64,000 nucleotides of DNA from Pseudoalteromonas tunicata (GCF_002310815.1 NZ_CP011033.1:806001-870000), one strand, 5' to 3'. Positions 33,814 through 43,252 are shown, numbered from the stretch's first letter. Translations and numbers: made by a program. The notes: generated from the letters alone by a model not told the origin.

Positions 33814-34899
33814 TTATAGCCCTTTTTCACGTTGCCAAGGGCGAACAACAAGGTTATCACTTAACGAGTGAACACCCGCGCTTACAATGAAATCACCTGC
33901 TTTTAAACCCGACAATACTTCAATACCCACTTGATGTAATTCACCAATTGTGACGGCGACTTTGCTAACCGTATGGTCTTGCTCATTATAACGCCATACA
34001 AAGTGCTGATTGGTTTGTTTATCTTCAGCTAATTGTGAAAAAACAGCTTCAACTGGCACCATAAATTGATCTGGACTGGTTTTGGTAATTTGGGTGAGAT
34101 CAATAAGCACATTACCAGTCATGCCGGCTAGCAAATTAAAATCGTTTGGTACGGGTAAACTAAATACCACGCGGTATGTCAAGGTATTAGGATCGGCTTG
34201 GGTATCCCATTCTTTTACTGTCAGTGAGTATGCTTGTTCAGAAAAACCATCAAAAACTACTTTCGGTTGATAATTGATATTTTTATTAACCCGAGCAACC
34301 ACTTTTTCAGGCACTTGAATGGTTACATCCATTAAATCACGAGTTTCAAGACGTAATATATTTTGTTTAGCTTGGATATTTTCAAAGTTTTTGACAAATA
34401 CTTTTGATACCGTGCCGCTAAATGGTGCTCTTAATTCAGTGTAATCAAGATCTGTGAGTGCTTTTTTATATGCTGATTCAGCCACTTGCTTGTTTGCTTT
34501 GGCTTGGTCAAATTCAGATTCTGTGGTGATCCCTTTACCTAATAAAGACTGTGTTCTTTCAAGTTGAGACTGCGCAAGTTCAAAGCGTGCTTTTTTGTCT
34601 TCAACTTGCAATTTAAAATCGGTTGGATCGAGTTGAGCTAACAATTGACCTTTTTCAACATGTTGACCTGCTAATACCGCAAAGCTTTTTAATTCGCCAT
34701 TTACTCTAAAACCAAGATAAGAGCCTTGGTTTGCTTCTACTTCGGCAGGAAAACTTCTCAGATTTGTCTGGGTTTGATCATCAACCTGATAAAGCTTAAC
34801 TGGACGAATGATTGGAGCAGGGGTGTCATCGGTTTTTTTGTTACACCCTATTAAGGCTGTTGTGAGAAAAAGTGCTAATGCGATTTTTGCCAGATGCAT
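33814..34899 (-). CDS. RND efflux periplasmic adaptor (membrane fusion lipoprotein)
   Basis: The 361-residue protein has a lipoprotein signal with lipobox LIGC at about residue 19. A biotinyl-lipoyl-like segment (GELKSFAVLAGQHVEKGQLLAQLDPTDF), an alpha-hairpin (LQVEDKKARFELAQSQLERTQSLLGKGITTESEFDQAKANKQVAESAYKKALTDLDYTELRAPFSGTVSKVFV) and beta-barrel and membrane-proximal domains follow in the usual order. It links the permease to an outer-membrane channel. AAGGAA precedes the ATG. The divergent LysR gene probably controls the pair. Confidence 0.93.
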   Translation of the reverse strand: MHLAKIALALFLTTALIGCNKKTDDTPAPIIRPVKLYQVDDQTQTNLRSFPAEVEANQGSYLGFRVNGELKSFAVLAGQHVEKGQLLAQLDPTDFKLQVEDKKARFELAQSQLERTQSLLGKGITTESEFDQAKANKQVAESAYKKALTDLDYTELRAPFSGTVSKVFVKNFENIQAKQNILRLETRDLMDVTIQVPEKVVARVNKNINYQPKVVFDGFSEQAYSLTVKEWDTQADPNTLTYRVVFSLPVPNDFNLLAGMTGNVLIDLTQITKTSPDQFMVPVEAVFSQLAEDKQTNQHFVWRYNEQDHTVSKVAVTIGELHQVGIEVLSGLKAGDFIVSAGVHSLSDNLVVRPWQREKGL

Positions 34900-34958
34900 T
34901 GTTAATTCCTTGCGACTTATAGAGAAATTCTTACTGAACTATAGATAATAAACAGAAG

Positions 34959-34974
34959 AACATAAATTTATGTT
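34959..34974. promoter_or_regulatory. 16-bp palindrome between the RND operon and lysR
   Basis: AACATAAATTTATGTT is a perfect palindrome in the 140-base divergent intergenic region. Its length and the inner T/A symmetry fit a LysR regulator site; binding is not shown. Confidence 0.5.
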
Positions 34975-35039
34975 AAGAATACGAGGTTCTGGTTTAAAAT
35001 AAAATTTATATAAACTTAATAACTATATAAGTAAAATTG

Positions 35040-35942
35040 ATGACTCTTGAGCAAATTAGAATTCTGGCAGCAGTAGTTGAATGTGGCAGCTTAAAAAAAG
35101 CGGCAGAGCAGCTACACAAAACCCAGCCGGCCTTAAGTATGGCAATGCAAAAACTAGAAGCTGAACTGGGGTTTTTATTGCTAGACCGACAGCACTATCG
35201 TTTAAGTTTAACGCCTCACGGCGCTATTTTTTTTCGCCAAGCTCGCACACTGCTGACAGAAGCAAATCAACTTCAGGTATTAGGTAAAAGTCTTGCTAAG
35301 GGATATGAGGCTAAATACCGTATTTGTTACGATGAGGGGTGTGTCAATACCGAGGTTGATGCTTGCCTGAGTACCTTGTTTAATCATTACCCTTCTACTG
35401 AATTTTTGATCAATAGTGGTAGTCGATTTAATGCCATCAATCAAGTGAAAGAACAATCTGTTGAGCTTGGTATTGGGCCTTGGTTTCATATTTTCCAAGC
35501 GACAGGACAGTATGAAAGTTTTCCTATCGGTGAATTGGCCCTGGTTTTAGTGGCTTCAGAAGCATTATTTCAGCCAGATAAGGTCAATTATTCAGCTGAT
35601 TTAAAAAAATACAGTTGTATTACGCTTAAAGAGAGTAACTTCGAGTTTGATAGCGAACAACTCAACATTGTCCAAGGCTCGCAATTAATTAAGACCGACG
35701 ATTTAGCGATGCTCTCGCGCCTAGTGATTTCAGGTGCGGGCTGGGCGATGATGAGTCGCAACTCTTGCCAACACCTGATTGACTCAGGCCGTGTATTTGA
35801 AATTAATTTAAACGATTATGTTGAAACAATTAAAGTCGAGATAAGAGTTTTTCGTAAAAAACAGCGGGAGCATGGCCCTGTAGCAAATAAAATATGGGCT
35901 TTATTACAAAATTTAAATCAAGCTCAGTCGTTTGATTCTTAA
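35040..35942 (+). CDS. LysR-family transcriptional regulator
   Basis: The 300-residue protein has the LysR winged helix at the N-terminus: MTLEQIRILAAVVECGSLKKAAEQLHKTQPALSMAMQKLEAELGFLLLDR, followed by the linker helix and a periplasmic-binding-like effector domain (ISGAGWAMMSRNS near the end). The ATG at 35040 is preferred over the TTG three bases upstream. It is transcribed divergently from the RND pump, the common arrangement in which a LysR protein controls the pump. The inducer is unknown. Confidence 0.9.
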   Translation: MTLEQIRILAAVVECGSLKKAAEQLHKTQPALSMAMQKLEAELGFLLLDRQHYRLSLTPHGAIFFRQARTLLTEANQLQVLGKSLAKGYEAKYRICYDEGCVNTEVDACLSTLFNHYPSTEFLINSGSRFNAINQVKEQSVELGIGPWFHIFQATGQYESFPIGELALVLVASEALFQPDKVNYSADLKKYSCITLKESNFEFDSEQLNIVQGSQLIKTDDLAMLSRLVISGAGWAMMSRNSCQHLIDSGRVFEINLNDYVETIKVEIRVFRKKQREHGPVANKIWALLQNLNQAQSFDS

Positions 35943-36194
35943 TCACACATAAGACTTTAGTAGATAATGAAATAGTATTGATTGTTAACTTGTTGTTTAT
36001 TATCTACTTTGAGAAGTTGGCAATATTTCCATTTACAAACGTTTATATATGGCCTTGATTATTTGAAGGAATAAGGTAAGTTTGCCTTGTTTTGTCATTG
36101 TGTTTAAACGCATAATGTGAACCTTAAACGAAGTGTTGTTACACTTTTATTACAAGATACATTTTTAGCACCGAGCTATTTTCGCGAGTAATTT

Positions 36195-37319
36195 TTGAAG
36201 TATTTATTTGCCCTTAGTTTTTTGCTTGTAATGTCTACACGTTTTTGCCAAGCCAATGTCGTTTGGGATAAGGAAATCAGTGAATTTAGAACATCTGTAG
36301 CATTAGAGCATAATGACAACTTGTTCAACTCCACCACTGACTCTTTGCATGAACGTTTTGTACGGGTGCTTGGAGATATCCGCTGGTTAGCGTTGTACGA
36401 TGGTTTTGGAGTGTATTTTCCAACTACCATCAAGTATCGCGCTGCTGATATTAATGCTGAATTTGATGCATCAGAGGTTTTTCTTCGCCCTGAAGTCCAT
36501 TTTTTTGTTCAAGATCAAGTCGAATTAAACGCTGCGTTTAGTTATGAGCGCTCAAACAAATTAGGTGGCGATAGTGGGGCTGAGTTTTTACAAAATCAGT
36601 CAATTGAACAATTAAGTAAAAGTGTTGAATTAGCACTTTTGCTTGGTCGAGCACCCGAGTTACAGTATCTACATTTTAATTTAAATTTGGCCGCTAAAGA
36701 GCAGCGTCTTAAAAATCAATCCTTAAACCAAATCGATACGCTTCAACTTGATGCTTTATATGGCCATCGGTTCACAGAAGATAGTTATTGGTTATCTCAT
36801 CTCAATCTGCAGTCTGAGCAAAGCGGCACGCAACAAAGTGAGCTAATAGAATTTGGACTTGGATTTAAAACGCAATTTGCATCGGAACATCAACTTAGTG
36901 TGATTACAGGGATTTTCGAGCGCTCAGGTGACAGCAAACGTCGAGGTCAATACTGGCAGGTATCAGACAGTTGGCAAATCAACGCAGATCATCAATTGCG
37001 GTTACTTACCTCGCAGCGCTCTGAGGTATCCACTACATTAAATGCATTAACCCAATTGCGTACTCAAGCTGCGGTACTTTATCAGATAACAATGTCTGCA
37101 GATCATCAACTTAGCTTTTCTCTTGAATATAATTCATTGGCGTTAGATGAATTAAATCGGACTCATGATAGCTGGGCTGGTTTTTTATTATGGCGTTGGT
37201 CGGTTATTGATAGATTAACAACAGCCTTTTCGTTTGGGCATACCACAGCAAAAGACACTTTAATTGAGGATGAAAGTGCTCAGAATTTGATTAATATGGC
37301 GGTAGAATACCTATGGTAA
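36195..37319 (+). CDS. Outer-membrane beta-barrel protein of a polysaccharide export locus
   Basis: The 374-residue product starts with TTG, the only start preserving the signal peptide (KYLFALSFLLVMSTRFCQA) because an in-frame stop lies six bases before it; a partial ribosome site GCGAG stands in front. The mature part has alternating hydrophobic and polar residues with many aromatics and ends in VEYLW, as expected for a barrel inserted by BAM. It resembles the VpsM/exosortase-type barrel proteins found in exopolysaccharide operons, and it is followed by Wza- and Wzc-like genes with a seven-base overlap. Family membership is moderate; the cellular place is well supported. Confidence 0.78.
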   Translation: MKYLFALSFLLVMSTRFCQANVVWDKEISEFRTSVALEHNDNLFNSTTDSLHERFVRVLGDIRWLALYDGFGVYFPTTIKYRAADINAEFDASEVFLRPEVHFFVQDQVELNAAFSYERSNKLGGDSGAEFLQNQSIEQLSKSVELALLLGRAPELQYLHFNLNLAAKEQRLKNQSLNQIDTLQLDALYGHRFTEDSYWLSHLNLQSEQSGTQQSELIEFGLGFKTQFASEHQLSVITGIFERSGDSKRRGQYWQVSDSWQINADHQLRLLTSQRSEVSTTLNALTQLRTQAAVLYQITMSADHQLSFSLEYNSLALDELNRTHDSWAGFLLWRWSVIDRLTTAFSFGHTTAKDTLIEDESAQNLINMAVEYLW

Positions 37320-37834
37320 AGTACTTAAGCTTAGTGCTGATCCTAACTTTTAGTTTTAGCATAAATGCATCTGAGTTTAATCAAGCGTATCAGCTAGGTG
37401 CAGGGGATAGTATTCAAATATCTGTTTATCAAGAACCTGATTTAGCTTTTTCTGGGCAAATTAGTCAGCAGGGTAAAGTTGATTTTCCATTACTTGGTAG
37501 TATTGATTTATCAGGTTTTACCCAACAGCAAGCCAAAGCGCATTTAGAACTTTTATTAAAAGATGGGTATTTGGTCGCGCCGAGTGTTTCAATTCGCGTT
37601 TCGAGTTATCGACCTTTTTTCATTTATGGCGAAGTTCGAAGCCCTGGCAGCTATACTTATCAGCCCGACATCACACTAGAGCAAGTTATTGCATTATCTG
37701 GAGGCCTAAAAGACCGAGCATCACGCACGCAATGGCAAATACAGCGTGGTCAAAATAAATCTCTTTTTTTAGCTAAATCAGATACCGTTATTTTACCTGG
37801 CGATGTCATTAAAATTGAAAAGAGTTTCTTTTAA
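37313..37834 (+). CDS. Short polysaccharide export protein (Wza family)
   Basis: The 173-residue protein has a signal peptide (SLVLILTFSFSINA), the polysaccharide-export domain (AYQLGAGDSIQISVYQEPDLAFSGQISQQGKVDFPLLGSIDLSG) and one SLBB domain (YRPFFIYGEVRSPGSYTYQPDITLEQVIALSGGL). It is half the length of E. coli Wza, has no lipobox cysteine and lacks the C-terminal helix that forms the Wza outer-membrane pore. It therefore needs another pore, for which the barrel protein encoded directly upstream is the obvious candidate. It overlaps that gene by seven bases. Confidence 0.9.
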   Translation: MVKYLSLVLILTFSFSINASEFNQAYQLGAGDSIQISVYQEPDLAFSGQISQQGKVDFPLLGSIDLSGFTQQQAKAHLELLLKDGYLVAPSVSIRVSSYRPFFIYGEVRSPGSYTYQPDITLEQVIALSGGLKDRASRTQWQIQRGQNKSLFLAKSDTVILPGDVIKIEKSFF

Positions 37835-37837
37835 TTT

Positions 37838-39907
37838 ATGACCCAGATGAACGGTGCGTTTAAACCTGCAGAAGATGAAATAGATCTTGCTGATTTATTA
37901 TCTCTTTTTTGGATTAAGAAATGGTTTATTCTTGTTGTTACGGGCATTGTTTTTGCGATTGGTCTTAGTATTGTTGACCGAATGCCCAACATCTATAAAG
38001 CAACAACAACGGTTATGGTTAAAGGTAGTAAAGCGAACAATCCGTTGCAATCGTTAGTGCCAGGCATGGGATCTGCTAATGATGACTTAGATACAACGAT
38101 TAAATTGTTAAAGTCGAGCCAATTCGCCCAGACAATCGTAGATTCACTCAGTATTCCTGCCACACTTAATCAATACGCATCGGACTTTACATGGTCGGGA
38201 GATGACTTACTGACTCATTTATCAATTAATATTGTTTCTAAAACCAATTTATTAGAAATTAGCTTTGAAAGCCAAGATGCGAAGTTCTCGGCTGTAGTTG
38301 CCAATCAGATAGCACAAGCATTTATGCAATATCAAACCGACTTAATGCAGCCACATAGTAACAAAAGCGATGATTGGATTAACTCAAAAATACAGGGTGT
38401 TAAAGACTCATTAGAGGTTGAAGAAGCAAAACTGATGGCGTTTAGGCAAAGCCAAAATGTAGTCGATATCGCCAGTAATGTGACAATTGCAAAACAAGAA
38501 ATTAGTTTGTTATATCGAGAGTTAAGGGAGTTAAACCTCCAGTTTGACTTACTTAAACGTTTCTCTCAAAAAGTCTCTTTGGCTAATAACGATTTAAACG
38601 CATTACTTGTCATAAACGAAATCACCAATGCGCCGATTATTAGAGAACTTGTGCAACAAAAAGCGTCGCAGCAAGCCCAGCTATCTCAAATTAAACTGCG
38701 TTATTTAGATAAGCATCCAACGTTTAAGTCCATGGCATTAAAAATAGCTGATACTGAGCAACAATTAGAAAAAGAAGTGGAAGCCTTTATTGTTGCCATG
38801 ACAAAAAACAAACAAGAAGTTGAGCTTCAGATCAGTGAATTGGAATTAAAACAACAAAACGCCAATGATTTACTTGAAAGTGCGATAATTCAGGAGCAAG
38901 AGTTTAAAAAAATACAACGCTCAGTTGATGCAAACATTAAACTACTCGAGTCGTTAAGTGCTAAACAAAAAGAAACCGAGTTGCTCAAAGACATCACAGA
39001 TTCATCGGATATCATCGTTGTTGACCCTGCAATTACACCAATTAGCCCAATAAGACCCAAAAAAGCATTAATTGCTGCTGTGTCCTGTGTCATGGGTTTT
39101 ATCTTATCAATTGTGCTGGTTATCTTATTGCATTTTTTTGCTGATGCTCATCGACGCTATCGCCAAATAGCACATCATTATGGTTATAAAGTATTGGGAG
39201 AACTCCCTCGTATTCGTAATAAAAATAAAGACAAGAGCCAACCTATTTTACTCGGTAGTGGTAAGCAGTTTGAAATATACCAAGAATCAATCCGTTCAAT
39301 TCGCACCAAAGTAATGCTCGATAAGGAACTTGGTGATCAAAAAATTATCGCTGTGACGTCATTAACTCCAAACGAGGGGAAGTCGAGTACCTGTTTACAG
39401 ATGGCCAAATCGTTTTCAGAGCTTGAACGAGTGATTATTATTGATGCTGATTTACGAGATCCATCAATTGCGGTTGCGCTTGGCGAATCTCGGCACCGGC
39501 CTGGTCTTACTAATTTTTTGGCTCAAACGCATACTTTTGAAGAATGTATATTCCATGATGAGCAAATCAATGCAGATGTCTTACCCTCGGGTCTTAGACC
39601 AATGAATCCGCTTTTGTTTCTATCAATGCAACGCTTTGAAAGCATGCTCAATGTATTACAGAAAAAATACGATCGGATCATTCTTGAGTGTCCGCCTATT
39701 TTATCCGTGAGTGATGCATTAATGGTGAGCAAACATGTTAGTGGTTTAACCTTAGTTGTCGATGTACAGAAAACATCTTTGGCGAAATTTAATCATGATA
39801 TTGAGCTACTTAGTCATGCAGAAACAACTATCAGTGGTGTAATATTAAATCGAATTAAATACGATAATCAAAACTACTATTATGGTTCTACAAAAAAACG
39901 CACGTGA
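37838..39907 (+). CDS. Wzc-like polysaccharide chain-length regulator with BY-kinase domain
   Basis: The 689-residue inner-membrane protein starts with a Wzz domain (residues about 15-330) with a membrane helix near residue 30-50 (WFILVVTGIVFAIGLSI), a long periplasmic coiled coil, and a second helix near 410-430 (LIAAVSCVMGFILSIVLVILLHFF). The cytoplasmic tyrosine autokinase has Walker A TSLTPNEGKSSTCLQMAKSF, Walker A' IIIDADLRDPS and Walker B RIILECPPI, and ends in a tyrosine cluster (QNYYYGSTKKRT), the usual phosphorylation site. It drives polymer length and export. The end overlaps the ATL gene by 26 bases. Confidence 0.93.
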   Translation: MTQMNGAFKPAEDEIDLADLLSLFWIKKWFILVVTGIVFAIGLSIVDRMPNIYKATTTVMVKGSKANNPLQSLVPGMGSANDDLDTTIKLLKSSQFAQTIVDSLSIPATLNQYASDFTWSGDDLLTHLSINIVSKTNLLEISFESQDAKFSAVVANQIAQAFMQYQTDLMQPHSNKSDDWINSKIQGVKDSLEVEEAKLMAFRQSQNVVDIASNVTIAKQEISLLYRELRELNLQFDLLKRFSQKVSLANNDLNALLVINEITNAPIIRELVQQKASQQAQLSQIKLRYLDKHPTFKSMALKIADTEQQLEKEVEAFIVAMTKNKQEVELQISELELKQQNANDLLESAIIQEQEFKKIQRSVDANIKLLESLSAKQKETELLKDITDSSDIIVVDPAITPISPIRPKKALIAAVSCVMGFILSIVLVILLHFFADAHRRYRQIAHHYGYKVLGELPRIRNKNKDKSQPILLGSGKQFEIYQESIRSIRTKVMLDKELGDQKIIAVTSLTPNEGKSSTCLQMAKSFSELERVIIIDADLRDPSIAVALGESRHRPGLTNFLAQTHTFEECIFHDEQINADVLPSGLRPMNPLLFLSMQRFESMLNVLQKKYDRIILECPPILSVSDALMVSKHVSGLTLVVDVQKTSLAKFNHDIELLSHAETTISGVILNRIKYDNQNYYYGSTKKRT

Positions 39908-40214
39908 TATTGAATTTAAAAAACAACAGATTTGGACGGTTGTTAGTGCCATACCTTATGGCTGTGTAGCAAGCTACGGACAAATTGCAACAATGGCAGG
40001 GTTACCTAATTACGCTCGTTTTGTTGGTTCTTGCCTAAAAAACTTACCTAAAGATACATTATTGCCTTGGCATAGAATTATTAATAGCCAAGGAAAGATT
40101 AGTTTCCCCCTCGATAGTGCTCGTTTCTTCCGTCAGAAAGAATTATTAGAGAAAGAACATGTTTTGGTGAGTAATGGGCGAGTTTCATTAAAAAAATATC
40201 AATGGAATGTGTAA
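39882..40214 (+). CDS. Alkyltransferase-like protein (ATL, MGMT fold without catalytic cysteine)
   Basis: The 110-residue protein has the DNA-binding domain of O6-alkylguanine transferase: IWTVVSAIPYGCVASYGQIATMAGLPNYARFVGSCLKNLP, then LLPWHRIINSQGKIS. The active-site PCHR motif is PWHR here (Pro62-Trp63-His64-Arg65), which is diagnostic of ATL proteins: they bind alkylated guanine and flip it but cannot repair it, handing the lesion to nucleotide excision repair. The gene begins inside the Wzc-like gene (26-base overlap), an odd partner for a DNA repair protein. Confidence 0.92.
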   Translation: MVLQKNARDIEFKKQQIWTVVSAIPYGCVASYGQIATMAGLPNYARFVGSCLKNLPKDTLLPWHRIINSQGKISFPLDSARFFRQKELLEKEHVLVSNGRVSLKKYQWNV

Positions 40215-40279
40215 ATAATTACAACCTTTTGCGTTTTAGCTGCGACTAAGTATTAAACTTTTTTAATTTTGGCGTCGCT

Positions 40280-40402
40280 ATGATGGATCAATTAACCTTA
40301 TTTATTTTGTTATTATCTCCAATACTCAGCCTGTACCTTTGTTATATTATTGTTAATTGTTTTGCCTTGCTCAGACGTGAACCATGGTTTCGAGCAAAAT
40401 AA
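40280..40402 (+). CDS. Possible 40-residue single-pass membrane peptide
   Basis: An open frame begins with two ATG codons (40280 and 40283) and encodes one long hydrophobic segment (about residues 5-31, including LFILLLSPILSLYLCYIIVN) followed by a basic tail RREPWFRAK. The layout is that of small bacterial membrane proteins, with the tail in the cytoplasm. No good Shine-Dalgarno sequence is seen, which is the main weakness. It lies in an otherwise empty region between the ATL gene and the HU gene. Confidence 0.45.
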   Translation: MMDQLTLFILLLSPILSLYLCYIIVNCFALLRREPWFRAK

Positions 40403-40634
40403 ACTCACTTGTTAACTTCTAATAGAGATTAAGCTTTCGTTATAGATATCAGCTTGTTCAGCAAAGTTTGCCCCTTAAATAGTTACATTTACGCTGTAAG
40501 AAAAAAAAATTTACATTTCATTAAAAAAAGAAAGTAATTTGGCTAAAAAAATGAAAATAGCAGTTGCCAAGCCAATAAAAATGCATAACTATAAGGTCTG
40601 CGAAGGCACAATAATAAAGAATAGGAATCTAGAA

Positions 40635-40910
40635 ATGAACAAAGCTCAATTAGTTGAAAAAATTGCCACAGATGCAGAGATTTCAAAAGCGGCAGCAAGC
40701 CGTGCACTTGATGCATTCACTGGTGCAGTATCAAACTCACTAAAAGAGGGTAATTCAGTTGCGTTAGTTGGTTTTGGTACTTTTTCAGTTAAAGCTCGTG
40801 CAGCACGTACTGGCCGTAACCCACAGACTGGTGAAGAAATTCAAATTTCAGCTGCAAATATCCCTTCTTTCAAAGCGGGTAAAGGCTTAAAAGACAGCGT
40901 AAACGTTTAA
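40635..40910 (+). CDS. hupA: HU family DNA-binding protein
   Basis: The 91-residue histone-like protein starts at 40635 ([11 protein letters not shown]), preceded by AGGAA at good spacing; the frame is open another 96 bases upstream but that part is not HU. It is collinear with E. coli HU-alpha: [37 protein letters not shown] is the beta-arm region that wraps into the minor groove, ending with [15 protein letters not shown]. It compacts and bends DNA as a dimer. The upstream 230 bases are free of genes and probably contain the promoter. Confidence 0.94.
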   Translation: MNKAQLVEKIATDAEISKAAASRALDAFTGAVSNSLKEGNSVALVGFGTFSVKARAARTGRNPQTGEEIQISAANIPSFKAGKGLKDSVNV

Positions 40911-40932
40911 TACGCGCTTAAGCAGATGATTT

Positions 40933-40960
40933 AAATAAGGGACCAGCTGGTCCCTTATTT
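40933..40960. terminator. Bidirectional terminator between HU and ilvH
   Basis: A perfect 28-bp palindrome with arms AAATAAGGGACC and GGTCCCTTATTT around AGCT, followed by T-rich sequence on the plus strand. Confidence 0.88.
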
Positions 40961-40974
40961 ATTTTTAAAGGTTG

Positions 40975-41472
40975 TTAAACTCTTAGCGCTTTATCACCTC
41001 TAATAAATCCAACCGCGCCAGAGCGCACCACTTCAACAATTTCTGTTTCATTACGTAGTGTATCAATAAACGAAGCTAGTTTATCTGTGCTGCCAACAAG
41101 TTGAAGCGAGTAGGTGGTTTTGCCCATATCAATGATTGAACCACCAAACACATCACTAACACGCGTTACAGCAGCTCGAGCTTGCTCATCAGCTGCGCGT
41201 ACTTTTATTAATACCAGTTCGCGCTCAATATGGTTGGTATCGGTTAAATCGATAACCTTAAGTACATCAACTAGTTTATTAACTTGTTTAGTGATTTGTT
41301 CAATAATGCGATCATCACCTTGGGTGGTTATTGTAATTCGTGATAATGAGCTGTCATCCGTGGTACCAACAGTCAGGCTATCGATATTGTACGCACGTTG
41401 AGAAAAGAGCCCGACAATGCGCGATAAAGCCCCAGGTTCGTTTTCAAGTAAGATAGCTAAAATTCGTTTCAT
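40975..41472 (-). CDS. ilvH: Acetolactate synthase small (regulatory) subunit
   Basis: The 165-residue protein begins [36 protein letters not shown], the ACT domain of IlvH, followed by the second ferredoxin-like domain. It binds valine and confers feedback inhibition on the catalytic subunit. Its ATG overlaps the ilvI stop codon by one base (TAATG), so the two subunits are translationally coupled. The operon ends at the palindromic terminator beyond it. Confidence 0.95.
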   Translation of the reverse strand: MKRILAILLENEPGALSRIVGLFSQRAYNIDSLTVGTTDDSSLSRITITTQGDDRIIEQITKQVNKLVDVLKVIDLTDTNHIERELVLIKVRAADEQARAAVTRVSDVFGGSIIDMGKTTYSLQLVGSTDKLASFIDTLRNETEIVEVVRSGAVGFIRGDKALRV

Positions 41473-43196
41473 TATGCTTTTACTCCTTTTTTAAGCCACA
41501 TCTCATCAATTGCTCCTAAACGAATTTGCATCGGATACACATGCTCTGATTCATCAATACAGACATCAACAAAGACTAATCTGTCAGTAATCGCCATCGC
41601 TGTTGCTAGGGCATCTTCTAATTGTTCAGGATAATCAACTCTGATCCCAACATGACCATAGCTTTCTGCTAGTTTGACAAAGTCAGGTAAAGAATCCATG
41701 TACGATGATGAATGGCGACCCGAATAAATCATGTCTTGCCATTGTCGAACCATACCTAGTGATCGATTGTTAAGGGAAATAATCTTAACGGCTAATCCAT
41801 ATTGCATACAGGTTGAGAGCTCTTGAATATTCATTTGAATCGAACCATCGCCTGTAACACAGACAGATTCTTTATCAGGAAAAGCAAGTTTTACTCCCAT
41901 TGCCGCCGGTAGACCAAAACCCATAGTCCCTAAGCCGCCACTATTGATCCATTGGCGAGGTTTATCAAAAGGGTAGTATTGCGCTGCAAACATCTGATGT
42001 TGACCAACATCGGAGCTTATATAGGCTTTGCCTTGAGTTACTTTGTATAGCGTTTCAATCACTGTTTGTGGTTTAATTTTACCTTCGACTTTGGTGTAGC
42101 TTAGACATTTTTGCTCACGCCAATTATTAATGGTACGCCACCAATCCTCTTGTGCTGCACGGTCAATTTGCAGCTCACTTTTATCAATTTCAATTTGAAG
42201 TTGCTCAAATACCGTTGCTAAATCACCGACTACTGGAATGTGGGCTGAAATAGTTTTTGAGATAGATGTTGGGTCTACATCAACATGAACAATCGTTGCG
42301 TTTGGACAAAACTTTTTCACGTTATTGGTTACACGGTCATCAAAGCGTGCACCGAGTGCTAAGATTACATCGGCGTTGGCCATGGCTTTATTTGCTTCCA
42401 AATTACCATGCATCCCCAACATCCCGATAAAGTTCGGATGAGTACCAGAAATACCTCCTAATCCCATTAAGGTATTAGTGATAGGGGCGTTCAGTGACTC
42501 TACAAGCTGAGTCAGTTGCTCTGATGTATCAGATAAAATAATACCGCCGCCAGAATAAACAACGAGACGTTTAGCATTTAAAATTGCCTGCACAGCTTTG
42601 CGAATTTGTTTCGAATGACCTTTTTTACTCGGGTTGTATGAACGCAAAGAAATGTCTTTAGGCATGATAAATGGAAACTCAAGCGCAGGGTTTAGAATAT
42701 CTTTTGGCAGTTCGACTACGACAGGACCGGGACGACCCGTTTTAGCAATGTAAAAAGCTTTAGCTAAAATCTCAGGAATTTCAACGGCGCTGCGACAGTT
42801 GAAACTATGTTTCACTATCGGTCTTGAACACCCGACGATATCAGTTTCTTGAAAGGCGTCATCACCGATTAAATTACTCGGAACTTGACCTGCCAGTACC
42901 ACCATTGGAATTGAGTCCATATAAGCAGTAGCAATCCCTGTTACGCAGTTGGTCGCACCGGGTCCTGACGTTGCTAATACGACACCCACCTGCCCAGTTG
43001 CACGTGAAAAACCATCGGCCATGTGGGTCGCAGCTTGTTCATGTCTTACTAGAATATGTTCAACATCGTTTTGTACGTACAATGCATCATAAATATCCAA
43101 TACTGAGCCACCGGGGTAACCAAAAACATATTTTACCTCAAGCTCCTTCAGCGCTCGCACAACAAGTGCGGCTCCTGACATTATTTCTTGTTCCAT
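41472..43196 (-). CDS. ilvI: Acetolactate synthase large subunit
   Basis: The 574-residue thiamine-diphosphate and FAD enzyme condenses pyruvate units in the first common step of branched-chain amino acid synthesis. Blocks in order: [16 protein letters not shown] with [19 protein letters not shown] (catalytic glutamate), the FAD-domain [11 protein letters not shown], and the ThDP motif [31 protein letters not shown]. The ATG at 43196 has AAGGA six bases upstream; an ATG at 43202 is too close to it. It is preceded by a leader peptide and attenuator. Confidence 0.95.
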   Translation of the reverse strand: MEQEIMSGAALVVRALKELEVKYVFGYPGGSVLDIYDALYVQNDVEHILVRHEQAATHMADGFSRATGQVGVVLATSGPGATNCVTGIATAYMDSIPMVVLAGQVPSNLIGDDAFQETDIVGCSRPIVKHSFNCRSAVEIPEILAKAFYIAKTGRPGPVVVELPKDILNPALEFPFIMPKDISLRSYNPSKKGHSKQIRKAVQAILNAKRLVVYSGGGIILSDTSEQLTQLVESLNAPITNTLMGLGGISGTHPNFIGMLGMHGNLEANKAMANADVILALGARFDDRVTNNVKKFCPNATIVHVDVDPTSISKTISAHIPVVGDLATVFEQLQIEIDKSELQIDRAAQEDWWRTINNWREQKCLSYTKVEGKIKPQTVIETLYKVTQGKAYISSDVGQHQMFAAQYYPFDKPRQWINSGGLGTMGFGLPAAMGVKLAFPDKESVCVTGDGSIQMNIQELSTCMQYGLAVKIISLNNRSLGMVRQWQDMIYSGRHSSSYMDSLPDFVKLAESYGHVGIRVDYPEQLEDALATAMAITDRLVFVDVCIDESEHVYPMQIRLGAIDEMWLKKGVKA

Positions 43197-43217
43197 CCTC
43201 ATTCCTTATTCTAAGTC

Positions 43218-43252
43218 AAAAAAAAACCCCGTCTTAAGTGCGGGGTTTTTTT
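43218..43252 (-). terminator. Attenuator terminator upstream of ilvI
   Basis: On the minus strand AAAAACCCCG and CGGGGTTTTT pair around a nine-base loop, followed by nine T residues, between the leader peptide and ilvI. It should end transcription when valine and leucine tRNAs are charged. Confidence 0.88.

Noticed and set aside
35960..36007. Inverted repeat GTAGATAAT / ATTATCTAC after lysR
   Set aside because: The nine-base arms are perfect, but the 30-base loop and the absence of a T run make it a poor terminator; in AT-rich DNA this can be chance.
40539..40634. N-terminal extension of the HU frame (32 codons)
   Set aside because: The sequence is lysine-rich without HU similarity, and the ATG at 40635 has AGGAA at correct spacing and gives the standard HU length.
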